A stretch of 39,663 nt of DNA from Gammaproteobacteria bacterium (GTDB taxonomy: Bacteria > Pseudomonadota > Gammaproteobacteria > UBA6186 > Azoamicaceae): contig JAUIIV010000010.1 of NCBI GenBank assembly GCA_030431675.1, positions 1-39,663 on the forward strand, in the 5' to 3' direction. Both the position numbers and the translations under genes were made by a program. This document shows positions 35,560 through 39,663 of the stretch, one piece after another; position 1 is the stretch's first letter, and every line of letters begins with the position of its first letter. The notes under the pieces were generated by a model. That model was not told the DNA's origin. It searched no databases and saw nothing but the letters and a program-made list of their open reading frames with translations.

Positions 35560-36876
35560 ATGCATATTATAAATAAATCGTCATTGGTCAAAAAGTTTTC
35601 TGCTGCACTGGTATTCCTATTGTGTATATTAAACAACGTAGCTAATGCGCAGCAGCCCAAAGCGTTAACCCTACAAATAGATGGTGCTATAGGTCCCGCT
35701 ATTGCTGAGTACGTGCACGAAGGTTTTAGACAGGCGAGACTGCAAGAAGCCGAGATAATTATTATCGAGTTAAATACTCCAGGTGGGCTAGATTTATCCA
35801 TGCGTCAGATAACTCAAGATATTTTAGCTTCTAAAATTCCAGTGGTAACTTATGTATCTCCAGCAGGTAGTAGAGCTGCTAGTGCTGGTACCTTTATATT
35901 ATATGCAAGTAATATAGCCGCCATGGCGCCAGGTACTAATTTGGGTGCAGCATCTCCAGTTGCAGTTGGTGGCACAAGCGGTAGTGAGGAAGGCAAACCC
36001 GATACGCTTCTACAAAAAGCACAAAATGATGCTGGAGCCTATATACGTAGCTTAGCGGAGCTGCGTAAGCGCAACGTTAAATGGGCTGAAAAAGCCGTAA
36101 CTGAAGCTAAGAGTATTACAGCAGAACAAGCATTTGCAAAAAATGTGATTGATATTATCGCTATTGATATGACAGATCTCCTGCGTCAGTTACAAAATAA
36201 AGGTATTATTCAAGCAGATATACAAATAGTAAAATTTGAACCGGATTGGCGTAATAAATTACTAGCAACTATCACTGATCCAAATATTGCTTATATATTA
36301 TTAATGATTGGGATATATGGTCTATTGTTAGAATTCTATAATCCTGGTGCAATCCTTCCTGGAGTGGTTGGAGTAATTTCTATCTTGTTAGGTGCTTACG
36401 CACTTCAGTTTTTACCGATTAGCTATGTTGGATTAGCGTTACTGGTGGTAGGTATAGCGTTTATGGTGCTAGAGGTTTATGTATCTAGTTTTGGTATATT
36501 AGCTACTGGTGGGGTAGTAGCATTTATTGCCGGCTCCATCTTATTAATTGATACCGAGGTGCCAGGTTTTAGAATTGCGATGCCGTTAATTATTACTATG
36601 GGTGTTACTAGTGTTGCATTTGTAATTTGGATTGCGACACTTACACTCAAAACATTTGGCTTAAAAACTGTTAGTGGTGCACAAACTTTATTAGGTCATA
36701 ATGGGGAAGTGATTTCAGTTCAGGGAGAATCATATACTGTAAAAATAAATGGGGAGCTATGGCAGGCTAAATCATCATACAATCTAGTATTAGGTCAAAA
36801 GGTTTACGTTCAAGAGTTAGATAGTCTAAGATTAGTGGTGCAGCCTGCAGAATTACAAACTAAAGGGGAAAGCTAA
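35560..36876 (+). CDS. nfeD: NfeD membrane serine protease (ClpP class)
   Basis: A long NfeD (NfeD1b type), 438 residues. A signal peptide of about 30 residues ([14 protein letters not shown]) leads to a ClpP-like protease domain with the catalytic Ser in [14 protein letters not shown] and Lys further on ([20 protein letters not shown] region). Four to five membrane helices follow (about 225-370) and then the C-terminal OB-fold NfeD domain ([20 protein letters not shown]). These proteins cleave SPFH/stomatin partners. Its stop overlaps the start of the SPFH gene by one base (TAATG), the classic operon pair. No clear ribosome site before ATG 35560. Confidence 0.93.
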   Translation: MHIINKSSLVKKFSAALVFLLCILNNVANAQQPKALTLQIDGAIGPAIAEYVHEGFRQARLQEAEIIIIELNTPGGLDLSMRQITQDILASKIPVVTYVSPAGSRAASAGTFILYASNIAAMAPGTNLGAASPVAVGGTSGSEEGKPDTLLQKAQNDAGAYIRSLAELRKRNVKWAEKAVTEAKSITAEQAFAKNVIDIIAIDMTDLLRQLQNKGIIQADIQIVKFEPDWRNKLLATITDPNIAYILLMIGIYGLLLEFYNPGAILPGVVGVISILLGAYALQFLPISYVGLALLVVGIAFMVLEVYVSSFGILATGGVVAFIAGSILLIDTEVPGFRIAMPLIITMGVTSVAFVIWIATLTLKTFGLKTVSGAQTLLGHNGEVISVQGESYTVKINGELWQAKSSYNLVLGQKVYVQELDSLRLVVQPAELQTKGES

Positions 36877-37619
36877 TGAGTATGTCATTTATTATTTGGA
36901 TTGGTGCAATTGGCATCTTGTTTCTGACAAGCTTTCTGCGCGTGTTGCGTGAATATGAGCGAGCAGTGGTTTTTACCTTAGGTAGATTCTCTGGGGTCAA
37001 GGGGCCAGGACTAATTATCATTATTCCTATGCTGCAGCAGATGGTGCGTGTAGACTTACGTACTTTGGTGTTAGATATACCTTCCCAGGATGTGATTTCA
37101 TTAGATAATGTGTCGGTAAAAGTTAATGCAGTAGTTTACTTTAGAGTCATGGAAGCGGATAAGGCTATTATTCAAGTTGCAGATTACTACTCAGCTGTGA
37201 GCCAATTAGCCCAAACTACTTTAAGATCCGTTCTTGGTCAACATGAATTGGATGATATTTTGGCTGAGCGACAAAAACTTAACTCTGATATACAGAAAAT
37301 TTTGGATGAACAATCTGATCCCTGGGGTATTAAAATCAGCATGGTAGAGATTAAACATGTAGATCTAAACGAAAGCATGATCCGTGCAATAGCAAAACAA
37401 GCAGAAGCTGAGCGGGAACGACGTGCTAAAGTGATCCACGCAGATGGTGAATTACAGGCGTCACATAAATTGCTTGAAGCTGCAGAAATTCTTTCAAAAC
37501 AGCAACAGGCTCTACAATTGCGGTATTTAGAAACTCTAAATAATATTGCCGGTGAGAAAAACTCAACCATAGTATTTCCATTCCCAGTACAACTGTTAGA
37601 GCAATTTTTGCCTAAGTAA
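36876..37619 (+). CDS. SPFH/stomatin-like (slipin) membrane protein
   Basis: A 247-residue slipin. An N-terminal membrane segment ([17 protein letters not shown]) is followed by the SPFH/PHB domain ([20 protein letters not shown]... [20 protein letters not shown]... [11 protein letters not shown]) and a helical tail ([23 protein letters not shown] region) that forms oligomers. Slipins build membrane microdomains and are substrates or partners of NfeD proteases. The ribosome site GGGGAAAG lies inside the nfeD end, and the one-base overlap couples translation. Confidence 0.94.
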   Translation: MSMSFIIWIGAIGILFLTSFLRVLREYERAVVFTLGRFSGVKGPGLIIIIPMLQQMVRVDLRTLVLDIPSQDVISLDNVSVKVNAVVYFRVMEADKAIIQVADYYSAVSQLAQTTLRSVLGQHELDDILAERQKLNSDIQKILDEQSDPWGIKISMVEIKHVDLNESMIRAIAKQAEAERERRAKVIHADGELQASHKLLEAAEILSKQQQALQLRYLETLNNIAGEKNSTIVFPFPVQLLEQFLPK

Positions 37620-37709
37620 AATTTGACGAGTGTAGCATCTAGAGTAACTCTACGCTGGTCTATACTTATGACTAATATTATGGAACTGTGGTGAACAAGG
37701 AGAAATCTT

Positions 37710-37994
37710 ATGTATGGTGCACAATCAGCTGCATTAGCCTTCGCAAACGAACTTATAGCAATAGGTGTGGGCGTAGCCTTAATTACCTGGGCTGGTAATA
37801 CAAAAAAACTTGCATTAGCTAAAGTAACAGGCTATTTCATATCTGTTTTGGCTTTTTTGGCATTGTTGTATACAGCATACTATGGATCTGCTACTGCATT
37901 TACTAAATCTAGCTATAAGCACACAGCTAAAAATAAGCATTATAGCTCTGGAAAAACTTGTAATAAAAGCCAACACAAGCGCTCACATAGTTAA
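37710..37994 (+). CDS. Small two-helix membrane protein with His/Lys-rich tail
   Basis: A 94-residue protein from ATG 37710 with an AAGGAG ribosome site. Two hydrophobic segments (ALAFANELIAIGVGVALITW, residues 8-27; VTGYFISVLAFLALLYTAYY, 39-58) form a hairpin with a short basic loop, leaving a tail rich in Lys, His, Ser and Cys (KHTAKNKHYSSGKTCNKSQH). The tail might bind metal or nucleic acid; this is speculation. No family recognised. It may be a separate gene after the nfeD operon. Confidence 0.65.
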   Translation: MYGAQSAALAFANELIAIGVGVALITWAGNTKKLALAKVTGYFISVLAFLALLYTAYYGSATAFTKSSYKHTAKNKHYSSGKTCNKSQHKRSHS

Positions 37995-38012
37995 TTTTTT
38001 TAACATTATAGT

Positions 38013-38069
38013 AACCAAGCTAATATTATCTTGTAATGGTTATTTTTACTTGTAACATTTAGCTTGGTT
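38013..38069. terminator. 11-bp inverted repeat between convergent genes
   Basis: AACCAAGCTAA (38013-38023) and TTAGCTTGGTT (38059-38069) are perfectly complementary around 35 bases. The position between two convergent genes suits a shared transcription end, although the loop is long and the T-tract short (TTTAATTT). Confidence 0.4.
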
Positions 38070-38121
38070 TAATTTGCGATAATTCTTTTTTCAAAATCCT
38101 GAGTGGATCAAATTACCTTTT

Positions 38122-39048
38122 TTAGGCTGCAGGGGCTAGGATCCTTTTATTCTTGCTAGCCTCATCCTGCTGAAGAAGAGGTTGTTCTTTAACTCCAAAT
38201 GAGCCTTTTAAATTGGCAGCATTAAAGCCTGTCAGTAGAGGTTTATTTTGTGTATGAACTTCTTCTTCTAAAATTTTATTATCATCATTTTCTGATTCTT
38301 TAGCTAGATATGTGATAGATGTTTCTTCTTCTTGAGTATTAGCACTGTCCGGATGTTCAACTGTTTTGTCATTCTCTTCTTTATTATCTTCCATAAGGTT
38401 CATTGCCACCAATGCCAAAAATATCCATAAGCTTGAACCAGCAGTTGCGGCTTTTGCAGCTTCTTTGGCATTAGGTAAATTTGAAGACAATGTGGATGAA
38501 ACTTTTGTTAAGGTGCTTGCTGCTGCTGCAACTGTGGCAGATGCAGTGCTAGATGCAGTAGCTATAGCATTTGCTGCTACGCTTGCGAGATTACCTAAAA
38601 TCATGGCTACTTTTGTTCTTTCTAAAACAGAAGCCATATAGTTGAACATAGCGCCAATTGCACTTGCTTGCGCTTCAGTCTGTTCAATTGCGTATTTAGC
38701 TACTTCGGCTGCATGGCCTAAAGCAGTAGCAGCCTGTGCTCTTTCAACAACATTTCTCATCTCTAAAAGCGCATTACCCATAGCCTGCATTTGAGCAGCG
38801 CTTGCAATGACGTTCACCGCCTTTTTAACTTCTTCTCCTTGTTGGGTTTGCATTTTAATTTTTGATAGGGCTTTGAACATCTCTTTTAATGCGGCCGCCT
38901 TTCTCTCTTTCGAGAGATTAGAGAAGAAATGATTACAAAGCTCAGCAGATTTGAGCATTAGTCCGGCAAGAGAAGCGGCGCCTAACTGTAGAAGTAGCTC
39001 TTCTTTGTTTACAAAGGAGGGGGTAGAAATTGAAATATCGCCTGCCAT
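38122..39048 (-). CDS. Unknown Ala-rich protein with two internal helical repeats
   Basis: A 308-residue protein with no recognised family. Residues 92-172 contain two tandem copies of a roughly 41-residue unit: VVERAQAATALGHAAEVAKY and, 41 residues later, VLERTKVAMILGNLASVAAN, each followed by AI and an Ala/Thr/Ser-rich end. A hydrophobic segment lies at 206-219 (SSLWIFLALVAMNLM), then a long acidic, low-complexity tail (221-308, DNKEENDKTVEHPD, LAKESENDDNKILEEE). No signal peptide. No strong ribosome site (AGAGAG near the ATG). Ala-rich helical heads with a single membrane segment occur in injected proteins of intracellular bacteria; that reading is inference. Confidence 0.65.
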   Translation of the reverse strand: MAGDISISTPSFVNKEELLLQLGAASLAGLMLKSAELCNHFFSNLSKERKAAALKEMFKALSKIKMQTQQGEEVKKAVNVIASAAQMQAMGNALLEMRNVVERAQAATALGHAAEVAKYAIEQTEAQASAIGAMFNYMASVLERTKVAMILGNLASVAANAIATASSTASATVAAAASTLTKVSSTLSSNLPNAKEAAKAATAGSSLWIFLALVAMNLMEDNKEENDKTVEHPDSANTQEEETSITYLAKESENDDNKILEEEVHTQNKPLLTGFNAANLKGSFGVKEQPLLQQDEASKNKRILAPAA

Positions 39049-39420
39049 ACTAACAACTCTCTTATGTGTATGTAAACCAAAATGTAATATGAAACATTTT
39101 AACCAGATAACTAATAATTGTCAAGTGCGAGGATATTTTGCCAATCAGCAATGCATATTTCTTTAGTGCTAATTTACTCTATTTGCACGACTTATTATCA
39201 TTTCGTTAGTTATTTAATATTTATTTGATCACATTATGCTCACCTTTTATTTGCGGGTAACCGTAAAACCTTTGCGGTTGTTTTTAGTTAGCCACGTAGT
39301 AATATGACTCGGTGCTGCAAAAAATTATGCAGTTTCAATTTATATAAGACTAAGTAAGTTTAAATGAAAAGCTATTTAATAAACATAAGCATTCATTTAA
39401 AAAAATAATAGGAGTTAGAT
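39049..39420. other. 372-base gap with small inverted repeats
   Basis: No gene seen. AAAATGT (39079-39085) and ACATTTT (39094-39100) form a perfect 7-bp inverted repeat 30 bases upstream of the Ala-rich gene and may be its operator. AACCG (39259-39263) and CGGTT (39275-39279) followed by GTTTTT form a terminator-like hairpin on the plus strand, although no plus-strand gene ends before it. Bases 39324-39347 resemble the start of the hipB leader. Confidence 0.4.
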
Positions 39421-39573
39421 ATGAGTACTAGTTTAGAATTAGCAAAAATCCTTGCGGAAAGAAATAGAGAGAAAAAAAACATGTTAGAGAATTTGGCTAA
39501 TGTAGGGAAAGGGGTGCAAGGTGCTGCACAGGAGCTTTGGTGTGCAGCGTGTTTAGTAGACACTGAATTTTGA
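39421..39573 (+). pseudogene. Small unknown gene truncated by an IS3-family insertion
   Basis: ATG 39421 follows a strong AGGAG ribosome site. About 40 codons (MSTSLELAKILAERNREKKN, then MLENLANVGKGVQGAAQEL) read as a charged helical protein start; then the frame enters the insertion sequence near 39540 and stops at TGA 39571-39573. The strong ribosome site and abrupt end suggest that the N-terminus of a longer gene is preserved. The rest, if it exists, lies past the element outside the window. No family recognised. Confidence 0.5.
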
Positions 39574-39579
39574 TATAAT
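39571..39579 (+). promoter_or_regulatory. Extended -10 promoter of the transposase
   Basis: TGATATAAT is an extended -10 (TGn plus a perfect TATAAT) 21 bases before the OrfA ATG, with AGAGGTG as ribosome site between. No -35 at good spacing. Confidence 0.5.
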
Positions 39580-39600
39580 TATCAAGAAGAGGTGTTAATA

Positions 39601-39663
39601 ATGAGTAAGTACGATAAATCTTTTAAGGAAGAGGCAGTTAGATTGGCCTTAACCTCCCCCCAA
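39601..39663 (+). CDS. IS3-family transposase OrfA, N-terminus (partial)
   Basis: Twenty-one codons reach the window edge: MSKYDKSFKEEAVRLALTSP followed by Gln. This is the helix-turn-helix N-terminus typical of IS3-family OrfA proteins (pattern Y...FK.EAV.L......S). The ribosome site AGAGGTG is nine bases upstream. It is not evidently the partner of the deleted element at 25122: the visible ends differ. Nothing can be said about integrity beyond the edge. Confidence 0.8.
   Translation, partial: MSKYDKSFKEEAVRLALTSPQ

Larger units (their letters stand above)
39540..39663 (+). mobile_element. Left end of an IS3-family element, continues off the window
   Basis: The transposase OrfA start at 39601 marks the element. 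Its left end is probably the TG at about 39540 (TGTGCAGCGTGTTTAG), about 60 bases before the start codon, the usual distance for IS3-family elements, and it cuts the gene at 39421. The exact edge needs the right end for comparison. Confidence 0.55.

Overview
The window reads as a chromosomal piece of an AT-rich gammaproteobacterium. DnaE, BioB, TrxB, FtsK, LolA, SerS, UvrY, UvrC and PgsA all look gammaproteobacterial. Three gene orders match Escherichia coli closely: ftsK-lolA-serS (rarA is absent), yccA beside tusE, and uvrY-uvrC-pgsA followed by tRNA-Gly(GCC), tRNA-Cys(GCA) and tRNA-Leu(TAA). Between these housekeeping blocks lie eukaryote-like protein kinases, an ankyrin-type protein, several large proteins without recognisable family, decaying genes and broken insertion sequences. 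That mixture is typical of host-associated bacteria near Legionellales/Coxiellaceae, but the placement is inference, and no secretion system is encoded here to prove that the odd proteins are effectors.

Layout. 1-2.4 kb: the right end of an IS66-family element sits inside a protein-kinase gene, followed by a full-length paralogous kinase. 2.5-4.4 kb: a type IV pilin and a DUF945 protein, both on the minus strand. 4.4-9.3 kb: dnaE and a DegP/HtrA protease. 9.3-10.5 kb: an unknown gene behind a perfect-consensus promoter. 10.6-17.0 kb: bioB and trxB (minus), then the ftsK-lolA-serS operon (plus), with a 9-bp inverted repeat in the trxB/ftsK divergent spacer. 17.0-18.3 kb: two unknown genes. 18.3-20.4 kb: a minus-strand operon yccA-tusD-tusC-tusE plus a small unknown gene; no TusB is present. 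20.5-22.7 kb: a DUF1737-like acidic protein, a BON-domain protein and a multiply broken gene. 23.1-27.6 kb: the ankyrin-type protein, a small gene split by an internally deleted IS3-type element, two unknown genes with single hydrophobic segments, and tRNA-Ser(TGA). 27.9-31.3 kb: uvrY-uvrC-pgsA and the three-tRNA cluster. 31.4-33.9 kb: an 838-residue unknown protein. 34.0-34.6 kb: a dead hipBA toxin-antitoxin module whose operator is still intact. 34.6-37.6 kb: a PAS-GGDEF protein with degenerate signature, and the NfeD-SPFH pair. 37.7-39.7 kb: a small membrane protein, an Ala-rich repeat protein, and a small gene cut by the left end of an IS3-family element that runs off the window.

Most notable: uvrC appears to start at CTG, because the only in-frame conventional start would remove part of the GIY motif. 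The hipBA remnant keeps a perfect 16-bp inverted repeat. A roughly 486-bp non-autonomous IS3-type element splits a gene that can be rejoined in frame. The two kinases share an N-terminal domain I do not recognise. The 838-residue protein ends in a HicA-like sequence pattern. No single gene set here can be called a new system with confidence; the best candidates are the kinase pair and the unknown large proteins.
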